Positions 1 through 5,812 are shown, counted from the first letter of the stretch. The stretch is 9,604 bases of DNA from an uncultured Leptotrichia sp. (GCA_938017765.1 CALIJH010000130.1:1-9604); one strand, 5' to 3'. The notes: generated by a model not told the origin, from the letters alone. A program made the numbers and translations.

Positions 1-48
1 CTTATTTCAAAGTTCCGAATAGGAATGGAGGAAACTGGTGCGAAATAA
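1..48 (+). CDS. C-terminal end of an upstream prophage gene (partial)
   Basis: The first reading frame is open from the window edge and stops at TAA 46-48, encoding a tail of 15 residues ending in RIGMEETGAK. The TAA shares its last A with the ATG of the next gene (TAATG). The GGAGG at 27-31 lies inside this frame and probably serves the following gene. A one-base stop/start overlap like this is typical of translationally coupled phage genes, which is the main reason to call it coding. Its position before a tail-fibre-like gene suggests a tail structural protein, but the product cannot be identified from 15 residues. Confidence 0.5.
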   Translation, partial: LISKFRIGMEETGAK

Positions 49-404
49 TGGATAATCACGATATGACTATTCGCGACAATAAAATAAACAATATTGAAGG
101 ACAGCTAACTGCTATGAATAATGATAGAAATAATATAAGAAATAGCGTTTCTCAATTATGGACAAAGGCGAATGATTTATACTACAGAAGTGATAATGAT
201 ACGGTAAGAGATATAAGGCTTGTGGGATACATAGCCCCAATTGTGGCGCACGCAAATCAGGCGATGGAACGTGTAGGGTATGTCGTCACGGGACTTGTAA
301 ATGGTAACAATGACCATATTGTCGACCAGGTTCAGATGCGTGCTTTTCAGATAAAACGTGGCGGGTCAGGAGGACAGAATTGGTATACTGTTCCTTTTGG
401 ATAA
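48..404 (+). CDS. Tail-fibre-like small phage protein
   Basis: This encodes 118 aa. The N-terminal third (about residues 8-45) is polar and rich in N, D and I, as in short coiled or fibre-shaft segments. The C-terminal part (about 75-118) carries a pattern I associate with the distal ends of phage tail fibres: GYVVTGLVNGNNDHIVDQ, then VQMRAFQIKRGG and a final QNWYTV block. It is likely a fibre tip or receptor-binding accessory piece on the virion. ATG 48 is chosen because it couples to the upstream stop. A GGAGG lies at 27-31, rather far away (16 nt), so translation may depend on coupling. The alternative ATG at 63 has no ribosome site. Family membership is from pattern recognition only. Confidence 0.6.
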   Translation: MDNHDMTIRDNKINNIEGQLTAMNNDRNNIRNSVSQLWTKANDLYYRSDNDTVRDIRLVGYIAPIVAHANQAMERVGYVVTGLVNGNNDHIVDQVQMRAFQIKRGGSGGQNWYTVPFG

Positions 405-422
405 AAAAAAGGAGATGAAATA

Positions 423-1142
423 ATGAAATTTATAGTAGATAGAGTAGAATTGATTACGTTATCAGACGGTTTTAAATATTATGGAATTTTTGATAAAGAA
501 AACAAAGATTGGTACGAGGAACTGAAGAACTTTAAAGATGATACTTTAAAAGTGATGTACAACAAAGATACACATCTTGTTTTTAGCGCTTGTAAAGACG
601 CTTCAATGATAGCTCCAACGATGTCTGGGGATGTGGTTGAAGAGATAGAATATCAGGAAGTTGAAGTTGCTCCTGATAACTATTTTGTTGACGGGAAAAT
701 AGTTAAATTGAAACAATGCGAAACAATAAAAAACGGGAAAATTGTATTTAATAGAGATTTCAAAATAGAAAATATAAAATCTGAATTATCTAAGCTGAAA
801 ACAGAACATTCAGAGAAAGCATTTGTTTTCAAAGATGACTATGTTCAAAGAAATCGGGAACTGGATAAAAATAATTTGAATAACATTGTAACAATGATGT
901 TAGCAACCAAGAAAGCGAATTTTGAGGGCTGGAAATTTAAAAATAAAGACGGAACTGACGTATATGTTACTTTAACATTACAAGACGTACTTGAATTATC
1001 TAAAATAATGACAGATCAAACTACTAAGGCAATGCACACTGAAACAGAATTGAGAGAAAACCTTGTAAATTTAAGTGATGAAGAACTAAAAAATTTCAAT
1101 GCTGAAGAGGAGTTTGAAAAGCTGTGGAATATCGGAAAATAA
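423..1142 (+). CDS. DUF4376-like phage tail-associated protein
   Basis: This encodes 239 aa. The N-terminal half (about 1-110) is a beta-rich, non-repetitive segment. The C-terminal half (about 113-235) has the layout of the DUF4376 domain found in phage tail-fibre assembly or tail-tip proteins: an F-x-DxYxQ-like entry (FVFKDDYVQRNRELD, 134-148), a helix with NNIVTMMLATKK, a W-x-F/K strand (GWKFKNKDG), a TLTLQDVLEL helix, and a terminal acidic helix EEEFEKLW. It lies directly after the fibre-like gene, the usual place for tail-fibre accessory genes. GGAG at 411-414, 8 nt before ATG 423, supports the start. The biochemical role of DUF4376 is unknown. The domain call is by eye and needs a profile search. 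Confidence 0.6.
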   Translation: MKFIVDRVELITLSDGFKYYGIFDKENKDWYEELKNFKDDTLKVMYNKDTHLVFSACKDASMIAPTMSGDVVEEIEYQEVEVAPDNYFVDGKIVKLKQCETIKNGKIVFNRDFKIENIKSELSKLKTEHSEKAFVFKDDYVQRNRELDKNNLNNIVTMMLATKKANFEGWKFKNKDGTDVYVTLTLQDVLELSKIMTDQTTKAMHTETELRENLVNLSDEELKNFNAEEEFEKLWNIGK

Positions 1143-1155
1143 AAGGAGGTGTCTA

Positions 1156-1635
1156 ATGCAACTGGAAAAAGATAAACTGTATATAAGTTTTCACAAGCCA
1201 AAATCGATAATCGGGGTATTGATAGCATTACGGACGCTTGGGAAATACAGTCATTGCGAATTTATCTATAATGACTATGTCTATCTGTCAAATCCGGGCG
1301 GAGTAAGAATAAAGCCCTTTATTTATAAAGATAATATGGATATTTACAAACTTGATGATAATGTAGATATTCCGGCATTCCTGACAGAATTTAAAAAGCT
1401 GAAAGGAAAAGGCTATGATTACTGGGCAATTTTATTGAGTCAATTGCTGGAGTTGGGTATAGAACATAAAGACAAATATTTCTGTTCGGAGCTCTGTATT
1501 TATCTTTTAAATAAAGCATTAGATGAAAGTTTAACATATAACCTGAAAGAAATAAAACCTAATAAATTTAGTCCGGCTAAGCTTTATAAATACTTGAAAT
1601 TCATGGAGTTAATAAAAGAAAAGGAAGTGGTATAA
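1156..1635 (+). CDS. Permuted papain-like (YiiX/NlpC-P60 type) phage protein
   Basis: This encodes 159 aa. The His comes before the Cys, as in the circularly permuted NlpC/P60 group (YaeF/YiiX, LRAT-like). KYSHCEF gives His33 and Glu35, and YFCSEL gives Cys110 followed by SE, the hallmark F/Y-x-CSE motif. GKGYDYWAILL (about 84-94) fits the helix before the Cys. Members are thiol hydrolases or acyltransferases acting on cell-wall peptides or lipids. Beside a phage endolysin, a wall-directed amidase or peptidase used in lysis or tail penetration is the simplest guess. The start is ATG 1156, with AGGAGG at 1144-1149 six bases upstream. An in-frame ATG at 1099 would overlap the previous gene by 44 nt and lacks such a site. 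The stop lies one base before the next gene. Substrate is unknown. Confidence 0.7.
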   Translation: MQLEKDKLYISFHKPKSIIGVLIALRTLGKYSHCEFIYNDYVYLSNPGGVRIKPFIYKDNMDIYKLDDNVDIPAFLTEFKKLKGKGYDYWAILLSQLLELGIEHKDKYFCSELCIYLLNKALDESLTYNLKEIKPNKFSPAKLYKYLKFMELIKEKEVV

Positions 1636-1636
1636 A

Positions 1637-2062
1637 ATGTACAAATTCAGTGAAAATAGCTTAAAAAGAATGGAAGGAGTACACCCGAAGCTAAGAAAAT
1701 TAATGGAACTGTCGATAAAAGACAGTCCACATGATTTTATGATTGTGCAAGGTGTCAGAACCGCTGCATATCAGAATGAACTGTATCAGCAGGGCAGAAC
1801 TAAGCCGGGAAAAATTGTGACAAACTGCGACGGTTACAAAAATAAGTCGAACCATCAGGCGAAAAAAGACGGGTACGGTCATGCAATAGACTTCGCCATT
1901 TATGATCCGTCGATTATCGGAAAAATCGACTGGGATACGACAAGTAAATATAAAGCAGTAGCGGAACATATAAAGGCTATAGCAAAAGAAAATAATATAA
2001 ACGTTCAGTGGGGCGGAGATTGGATAAAATTTAAAGATTATCCACATATTGAGCTTCTATAA
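1637..2062 (+). CDS. Phage endolysin, M15 (VanY/Ply500-like) L-Ala-D-Glu peptidase
   Basis: This encodes 141 aa and is a complete single-domain zinc peptidase of the M15 type used by phages such as T5 and A500 to cut the L-alanyl-D-glutamate bond of peptidoglycan stem peptides. Visible motifs are the VQGVRT entry with Arg41, then Y-Q-x-GRTKPGKIVT (50-62), then SNH...GYGHAIDF with predicted zinc ligands His73 and Asp85. WGGDW (125-129) is followed by DYPHIEL with the predicted base Asp134 and third ligand His137. There is no signal peptide and no separate wall-binding domain, so export would need a holin or another protein. GGAAG at about 1623-1627 serves ATG 1637, one base after the previous stop. 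Cleavage specificity is inferred from the family. Confidence 0.88.
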   Translation: MYKFSENSLKRMEGVHPKLRKLMELSIKDSPHDFMIVQGVRTAAYQNELYQQGRTKPGKIVTNCDGYKNKSNHQAKKDGYGHAIDFAIYDPSIIGKIDWDTTSKYKAVAEHIKAIAKENNINVQWGGDWIKFKDYPHIELL

Positions 2063-2071
2063 ATAACAGTT

Positions 2072-2109
2072 ATGGTAAATTTTAAAGGTCTCAATCCCTT
2101 TATTACCAT
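2072..2109 (+). repeat. Bulged hairpin, resembling a lone CRISPR repeat
   Basis: In the 96-nt gap after the endolysin, ATGGTAA (2072-2078) pairs with TTACCAT (2103-2109), and TAAAGG (2083-2088) pairs with CCTTTA (2097-2102). This leaves a four-base bulge on the left and an eight-base loop. No U-run follows in either direction, so it is not a standard terminator. The loop and right arm read GTCTCAATCCCTTTATTACC, which looks like the GTTTCAATCCCT-type repeats of type I/III CRISPR arrays. Only one copy is present. It could equally be an RNA-processing or translation-control hairpin. Confidence 0.45.
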
Positions 2110-2158
2110 TCCCGGAAAAAAATAAATAACAAAAAAATATTTTGAGGAGATGTTTAAA

Positions 2159-2485
2159 ATGACAGAAACAATGGTAAGAATGTACATTATCAACAAAGTA
2201 GGAGAAATGGCAAAAACTGCTATTTACAGAAGCGAGATAGTAAATGCAGGAAAAACAGGATTTGAAAAATTTGAAGCTGTAGCTAACGGCTTCTGGGACA
2301 AAGCGGAAGAATATATCACAAAAGAAAAAGAAATTGACAGAAAATGGATTCCTGATGTGATTGAAAATCTTGGAGAAGAAGCTATACATAAGGCTATTAA
2401 AGTATTAAGAACTGAACTGGACGCGAGAAAACTTGTACAGGATATATTTAATATAGAAAAAGCGGCAAATCCGCAAATTCTATAG
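2159..2485 (+). CDS. Small prophage protein of unknown function
   Basis: This encodes 108 aa and I do not recognise a family. The sequence is predicted to be mostly helical and soluble, with no signal peptide or membrane segment. It has a charged central helix (AEEYITKEKEIDRKW, about 49-63) and a second amphipathic helix (IENLGEEAIHKAIKVLRTELDARKL, about 68-92). ATG 2159 is chosen because GAGGAG at 2144-2149 lies 9 nt upstream; the in-frame ATG at 2150 abuts that site and could not use it. It sits between the endolysin and a membrane-anchored protein, so a role in lysis control or a late accessory (moron) function is possible but not shown. Confidence 0.6.
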   Translation: MTETMVRMYIINKVGEMAKTAIYRSEIVNAGKTGFEKFEAVANGFWDKAEEYITKEKEIDRKWIPDVIENLGEEAIHKAIKVLRTELDARKLVQDIFNIEKAANPQIL

Positions 2486-2503
2486 TATCGGGAGGGGATT
2501 AAG

Positions 2504-3055
2504 TTGAATCCGCTATTAGTAAAAGATATTGCAGAAATGGGCGTAATGTTAGTCATATGTTCCGTTTTTTTAAAGCAGCAGCAGAAAATGTTTGAATATC
2601 TTGAAAAGATGATCTCAACAATGGCGAAATTAGAAAAACAACTGAACAATGACTATTTACGAGGTAAAGGACTTGAAATAGCGCTTATTTTAAAAATTCA
2701 GGACATTCGCTGGAGTATTCAAAAGAGGGTGATAAAGTATATAAGGAACAATCACATCAAAGAAAACTGGGCGGTTATCAACAAAGAGATAGATACATTC
2801 TTTGATGTGAAGCTCATCGACTTTGAGACAGATATGCATAACATTATAGATGATATTACTTTTAAAACGATTTACAGCGTGTTCAAGAATGAATTTACTG
2901 AAACAAAAAAAATCTTAATGGATATCTTAGCAGATCTGAAAGAAGACGGAGCGAAAGAGAACGAGCTGTACGACAGAGCAGTTAGAGTTGTCGAAGCTCA
3001 TATGCAAACAATTGAAAATGAACTTATTGCTCATATAAAAGAATTGATAAACTAA
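2504..3055 (+). CDS. Membrane-anchored helical prophage protein, possibly holin-like
   Basis: This encodes 183 aa. Residues 4-23 (about LLVKDIAEMGVMLVICSVFL) form one short hydrophobic segment near the N-terminus, followed by a long charged, coiled-coil-like stretch (KQQQKMFEYLEKMISTMAKLEKQL, 24-47). This N-terminal layout is reminiscent of small phage BhlA/YvrJ-type holin-like proteins, which carry one segment and a short charged tail. Here about 130 extra helical residues of unknown nature follow. The start is a TTG at 2504: GGAGG at 2491-2495 lies 8 nt upstream, and the next in-frame ATG (2537) would remove part of the hydrophobic segment. It is the last gene before the terminator. A role as holin, spanin-like or superinfection-exclusion protein is only inferred from place and topology. 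Confidence 0.6.
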   Translation: MNPLLVKDIAEMGVMLVICSVFLKQQQKMFEYLEKMISTMAKLEKQLNNDYLRGKGLEIALILKIQDIRWSIQKRVIKYIRNNHIKENWAVINKEIDTFFDVKLIDFETDMHNIIDDITFKTIYSVFKNEFTETKKILMDILADLKEDGAKENELYDRAVRVVEAHMQTIENELIAHIKELIN

Positions 3056-3090
3056 AGGGCGGCTAATAACAGCTGCCCTGTTTTTTTTTT
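3056..3090 (+). terminator. Rho-independent terminator ending the prophage late operon
   Basis: AGGGCGGCT (3056-3064) pairs with AGCTGCCCT (3071-3079) with one G-U pair. The loop is AATAAC, and the stem is followed by G and ten T (3081-3090). The stem starts one base after the stop codon of the last prophage gene. Confidence 0.93.
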
Positions 3091-3125
3091 ACATAACATT
3101 TTTTATCAAAAAATGTTATGTAAAA
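3087..3125. repeat. 18-bp perfect inverted repeat after the prophage terminator
   Basis: Positions 3087-3104 and 3108-3125 are perfect reverse complements, separated only by ATC. The core arms are ACATAACATTTTTT and AAAAAATGTTATGT. The last four T of the terminator tract are part of the left arm. The repeat is followed by an A-run rather than a T-run in each direction, so it is not a textbook terminator. It may be a second RNA hairpin, a protein-binding palindrome or part of the prophage junction. Confidence 0.75.
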
Positions 3126-3179
3126 TAAAGAGAAAGTACTATAATAATATACAATAAATATACAGAAAATAAAGAGAAA
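3122..3179 (+). repeat. 14-bp direct repeat at the prophage/host junction
   Basis: AAAATAAAGAGAAA occurs at 3122-3135 and again at 3166-3179. Both copies lie between the prophage terminator and the convergent regulator gene. The repeat is of low complexity, so chance is possible. Confidence 0.4.
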
Positions 3180-3199
3180 CCCTTGATTTTCAGGGATTC
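3170..3199 (-). terminator. Probable terminator of the GntR-family gene
   Basis: On the - strand GAATCCCT (3199-3192) pairs with AGGGTTTC (3183-3176) with one mismatch. It is followed by a T-rich stretch that reads TCTTTATTTT. It lies about 30 nt past the regulator's stop codon. The stem is short, so confidence is moderate. Confidence 0.45.
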
Positions 3200-3230
3200 A
3201 GAAATTGTGAATTATTTTTTATTAAAAAAT

Positions 3231-3938
3231 TTATCTTTTAGCAACGATAGAAAAAGTAAACTTGTCGGGACGATAGGAAATGGTTCCGTACTGGAAAAGA
3301 TGTCCGTTAGATAAATAAGCATAAGTCTCAATTTCTACAACCATATCAAAATCCTTTAAATCCATATATTTTTTTTCTTCAGGATTTGCATATCTGAATT
3401 TGATTTCTCTGCGGGAATGGGATATTTTCAGGTTTAGTTCTTTTTCCAGATGTTCATAAATGGACTTTTGAGCGATTTCTTTACTTAAAAAGGGAACAAT
3501 TCTTCTATCAAAATATGAAACGTCATATTCCAAATTTTCTCCGTCTAAAGAACGAGTACGAACTATTTTATAAAAATCATCATTTTTGGAAGCCTGAAAA
3601 ATATTCATCAATTTTTCGTATTCCTGAACTATATACAAGCTGATCAAATTAATTTTTATATTCAGATTTTCAGCTTTATTCAATTCTTGAGAAGTCTGTA
3701 TGGAAGAAAGGGATATATTTTTTAAATATCCCCTTTCAAGAATTAATGAATTTTTCCCTTTTATTTTCTGAATATAGCCTTCCAGTTCAAGAATAGAAAG
3801 AGCCTTTCTTATCGTATCTTTGGAATAAGAATATTCTTTTGCCAGTTCAAACTCACTTTCAAGAAATTCTCCCGGTTTTAAAATCCCTTCTTTTATTTTA
3901 TTTTTGATATCATTATAAACTTCCTTATACTTACTCAT
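3231..3938 (-). CDS. GntR/HutC-family regulator, TreR-like
   Basis: This encodes 235 aa. Residues about 2-68 are the GntR winged helix (YSYSKDTIRKALSILELEGYIQKIKGKNS). Residues about 90-230 form the UTRA effector domain, ending in LFQYGTISYRPDKFTFSIVAKR. That ending closely matches the terminal block of Bacillus TreR, the trehalose 6-phosphate-responsive repressor. UTRA domains bind small sugars or phosphosugars, so a phosphorylated alpha-glucoside effector is likely given the neighbouring PTS, phosphatase and GH4 genes. The SD AAAGGAAA (3954-3947) lies 8 nt before the ATG. A palindrome overlaps its own promoter, so autoregulation is probable. Whether it also controls the divergent PTS genes is unproven: the boxes there have a different spacing. 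Confidence 0.85.
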   Translation of the reverse strand: MSKYKEVYNDIKNKIKEGILKPGEFLESEFELAKEYSYSKDTIRKALSILELEGYIQKIKGKNSLILERGYLKNISLSSIQTSQELNKAENLNIKINLISLYIVQEYEKLMNIFQASKNDDFYKIVRTRSLDGENLEYDVSYFDRRIVPFLSKEIAQKSIYEHLEKELNLKISHSRREIKFRYANPEEKKYMDLKDFDMVVEIETYAYLSNGHLFQYGTISYRPDKFTFSIVAKR

Positions 3939-3998
3939 ATTATGTATTTCCTTTCATAATGTAATAATGGCTTAATATAATTATATAATGGCGGCTAT

Positions 3999-4027
3999 AT
4001 CATACATAAATTATGTATTGGAACCAA
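3999..4027 (-). promoter_or_regulatory. Promoter of the GntR-family gene
   Basis: Read on the - strand, TTGGTT (4027-4022) is the -35 and TATGAT (4004-3999) the -10, with a 17-nt spacer. The -10 matches consensus at 5 of 6 positions and the -35 at 3 of 6. A weaker alternative -10 (TATAAT) lies downstream near 3982-3987. Confidence 0.6.
4002..4018. promoter_or_regulatory. Palindromic operator in the regulator promoter
   Basis: ATACATAAATTATGTAT is a perfect palindrome with 8-bp arms around one A. It sits between the -35 and -10 of the regulator promoter and overlaps the -10, so a bound protein would block RNA polymerase. A half-site TTATGTAT recurs at 3940-3947, near the start codon. The natural candidate is the GntR-family protein itself. 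Confidence 0.65.
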
Positions 4028-4040
4028 GTAAAAATAACAG

Positions 4041-4066
4041 TATACGGTATTAAAAAATACAGTATA
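4041..4066. repeat. Paired ATACNGTAT palindromes (11-bp imperfect hairpin)
   Basis: ATACGGTAT (4042-4050) and ATACAGTAT (4057-4065) are two short palindromes with centres 15 bp apart, upstream of the regulator promoter. Together TATACGGTATT and AATACAGTATA also form a hairpin with an AAAA loop and one mismatch. They may be further binding sites of the regulator, or an RNA hairpin. Confidence 0.45.
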
Positions 4067-4095
4067 AAAAAAAATTACAAAAAATGATTGTTTTC

Positions 4096-4156
4096 AAAAA
4101 GACTGTTTCGGAAATAGAAATTCTTATTCTAAAAATTTTCCATTTCTGAAACAGAC
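4096..4156 (-). terminator. Terminator of malQ
   Basis: On the - strand a 20-base arm (4156-4137, starting GTCTGTTTC) pairs with 4120-4101 (ending GAAACAGTC), with about 17 pairs plus one wobble and a 16-nt loop. TTTTT follows (4100-4096). The stem begins 11 nt past the malQ stop, so transcription of malQ and the downstream regulator gene is probably largely separate. Confidence 0.85.
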
Positions 4157-4167
4157 TATTTTAAATA

Positions 4168-5673
4168 TTATCTTGAATATATTTCAGTGAATTTTGCAAT
4201 TTTTTCAGCCAGTTCGTCAGTAAGTTCACCTTTTTTCAGACGCCATTGCCAGTTTCCTGAAGCTACTCCCGGAGTATTTATTCTAGCATTACTTCCAAGA
4301 GCAAGAAAATCCTGAACAGGAGCAATAGCAATGACTGCGACGGAACTCCATGCTCCTCTTATAGCGTCCCAGTTAAATTCAGTCGTATCTCTTGAGTTCA
4401 GATAGTCCATTGCAAATCTTCTGTCTCTTTCATTAGCTTTTTCAAACCAGCCCATAATAGTATCATTATCGTGTGTTCCTGTATAAACTACACAGTTTTT
4501 AGGATAAGTATGTGGCAGATAGTCATTTTCTTCTCCCGAATCAAAAGCAAAGCCTAAGATTTTCATTCCCGGGAAGCCAGTATTTTCTCTTAAATCAATG
4601 ACTTCCTGTGTAAGATTTCCCAAATCTTCAGCAATTATAGGTAAATTTCCGAGTTCATTTCTGATTGCATTGAATAAATCAATTCCCGGTCCTTTTTCCC
4701 ATTGACCGTGTTCTGCTGTTTCGTGACCGAAAGGTACTGCCCAGTAAGACTCAAATCCTCTAAAATGGTCTATTCTTATGATGTCGCAAATCCCAAGATT
4801 TACTCTTACCCTGTCAATCCACCATCTATAATTTGTTTCTCTCAATCTGTCCCAGTTATAAAGAGGATTTCCCCAAAGTTGTCCTGTAGCACTAAAATAA
4901 TCAGGCGGAACACCTGCCACTTTTACAGGTTTTAAATCATGGTCAAATTGAAAAATATCGAGGTTTGCCCACACATCTGCACTGTCAGCAGCCACAAATA
5001 TAGGTATATCTCCTATTATTTTTATACCGTTTTCGTTGGCATATCTTTTTACGTCTCCCCATTGTTTGAAAAATAGGAATTGTATAAATTTTTGATATTC
5101 TATTTCGTCTTTAAGAATTTCTCTGTATCTATTCATAGCGTCTTCATGTCTAAATTTTATGTCATATTCCCATTCGTTCCAAGGCAGACCGTTAAAATGT
5201 CCTTTCAGAGCAATGAATAAAGTGTAATTTTCCAGCCATTCCTGCTGTTCATGCTTAAATTTATTGAATAAATTATTTAATGAATTTTCAGACATATCAT
5301 TGGAATAATTGTTTCTGAAATTTTCAAATGCCTTTCTTAACAATGGATATTTTTGATTATAAATAGCTCCATAGTCTATATATTCTTCATTATCACCGAA
5401 AAATACTCCGTTCAAATCATCTTCCGATAATAGATGGGCTTCAATAAGCAAATCAAAATCAATAAGATAAGGGTTTCCCGCAAAAGATGAAAAGGACTGA
5501 TACGGAGAATCTCCATATCCTGTAGGACCTAAGGGGAATATTTGCCATAATTTCTGCTTGGATTTTTTCAAAAAATTAACAAAATCAAAGGCTTCTTTTC
5601 CTAAACTTCCTATACCGTATTTTCCCGGAAGTGAAGTAGGATGAAACAGAATACCTGAACTTCTTTCAAACAT
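4168..5673 (-). CDS. malQ: 4-alpha-glucanotransferase (amylomaltase, GH77)
   Basis: This encodes 501 aa, the usual length of the short bacterial MalQ form. The cytoplasmic enzyme transfers glucosyl or maltosyl units between 1,4-alpha-glucans, turning maltose and maltodextrins into glucose plus longer chains. The N-terminus RSSGILFHPTSLPGKYGIG is the family signature. The catalytic set is visible: nucleophile Asp302 in RIDHFRGF, acid/base Glu349 in IAEDLG, and Asp402 in GTHDND. The loop PDYFSATGQLWGNPLYNW (257-274) is also characteristic. AGGAGG (5687-5682) lies 8 nt before the ATG. It has its own promoter and terminator and is divergent from the phosphatase/PTS genes. In this context it would process free maltose released by the neighbouring phosphatase, or glycogen-derived dextrins. 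Confidence 0.96.
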   Translation of the reverse strand: MFERSSGILFHPTSLPGKYGIGSLGKEAFDFVNFLKKSKQKLWQIFPLGPTGYGDSPYQSFSSFAGNPYLIDFDLLIEAHLLSEDDLNGVFFGDNEEYIDYGAIYNQKYPLLRKAFENFRNNYSNDMSENSLNNLFNKFKHEQQEWLENYTLFIALKGHFNGLPWNEWEYDIKFRHEDAMNRYREILKDEIEYQKFIQFLFFKQWGDVKRYANENGIKIIGDIPIFVAADSADVWANLDIFQFDHDLKPVKVAGVPPDYFSATGQLWGNPLYNWDRLRETNYRWWIDRVRVNLGICDIIRIDHFRGFESYWAVPFGHETAEHGQWEKGPGIDLFNAIRNELGNLPIIAEDLGNLTQEVIDLRENTGFPGMKILGFAFDSGEENDYLPHTYPKNCVVYTGTHDNDTIMGWFEKANERDRRFAMDYLNSRDTTEFNWDAIRGAWSSVAVIAIAPVQDFLALGSNARINTPGVASGNWQWRLKKGELTDELAEKIAKFTEIYSR

Positions 5674-5706
5674 ATATATTTCCTCCTGAAATTAATTTAT
5701 ATTTTA

Positions 5707-5735
5707 ACTATATCCTATTTTTATCAAAAAGTCAA
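5707..5735 (-). promoter_or_regulatory. malQ promoter
   Basis: Read on the - strand, TTGACT (5735-5730), a 17-nt spacer, then TATAGT (5712-5707). Each hexamer matches the sigma-70 consensus at 5 of 6 positions. The start point would fall near 5700, giving a short leader to the ATG at 5673. Confidence 0.8.
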
Positions 5736-5743
5736 CGTTTTCA
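5730..5743 (-). promoter_or_regulatory. cre-like box over the malQ -35
   Basis: TGAAAACGTTGACT on the - strand matches the catabolite-responsive element consensus TGWAANCGNTNWCA at 13 of 14 positions and covers the -35. Binding of a CcpA or other LacI-family protein here would repress malQ. Whether this organism has such a protein is not visible. Confidence 0.45.
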
Positions 5744-5766
5744 TAAAAATATTAAAAAAATAAAAA

Positions 5767-5782
5767 ACATTTACGTAAATGT
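5767..5782. promoter_or_regulatory. 16-bp palindromic box upstream of the mapP promoter
   Basis: ACATTTACGTAAATGT is a perfect 16-bp palindrome ending one base before the -35 of the phosphatase promoter. A 14/16 copy with the same geometry precedes the permease promoter (6784-6799). Repetition at identical spacing marks it as a regulator-binding site. A place just upstream of -35 fits an activator, though a repressor is possible. Confidence 0.75.
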
Positions 5783-5783
5783 A

Positions 5784-5812
5784 TTGACAAATTTAGAGAT
5801 AAGAGCTATAAT
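5784..5812 (+). promoter_or_regulatory. mapP promoter
   Basis: TTGACA (5784-5789), 17 nt, then TATAAT (5807-5812): both hexamers match the sigma-70 consensus perfectly. Transcription would start near 5819, leaving an AT-rich leader of about 120 nt before the ATG at 5941. I see no riboswitch-like fold in that leader. Confidence 0.88.

Larger units (their letters stand above)
1..3090 (+). mobile_element. Right-hand end of a prophage (tail tip and lysis genes)
   Basis: A tight run of co-directional + strand genes combines a tail-fibre-like protein, a DUF4376-like tail protein, a permuted papain-like protein, an M15 endolysin and small unknown proteins. This order (tail end, then lysis) is the usual late-operon end of a siphovirus or myovirus-like phage. 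The run ends in a strong terminator, and beyond it the genes are on the opposite strand and metabolic. No integrase, repressor or duplicated attachment site is visible, so the exact right boundary is inferred to lie between about 3060 and 3230. A phage-derived particle (tailocin) with the same modules cannot be excluded, because the left part is outside the window. Confidence 0.8.

Noticed and set aside
1099..1155. Upstream ATG of the permuted papain-like gene (19 more residues)
   Set aside because: It would overlap the preceding gene by 44 nt, has no ribosome site and adds a non-conserved basic stretch; ATG 1156 has AGGAGG at ideal spacing.
1016..2649. Several minus-strand open frames of 70-141 codons antisense to the prophage genes
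   Set aside because: They lie opposite well-supported genes, lack ribosome sites, are rich in F, S, C and I as expected from the complement of A-rich coding DNA, and show no family motif.
3087..3125. Inverted repeat as a second Rho-independent terminator
   Set aside because: The stem is nearly all A/T and is followed by A rather than T on both strands, so it lacks the required U-tract.
3214..3230. A/T-only 7-bp inverted repeat next to the regulator stop codon
   Set aside because: ATTTTTT and AAAAAAT around ATT are expected by chance at this base composition and would give a very weak hairpin.
4702..4935. Plus-strand 77-codon open frame inside malQ
   Set aside because: It is antisense to the conserved catalytic core of malQ, with no ribosome site and no recognisable product.
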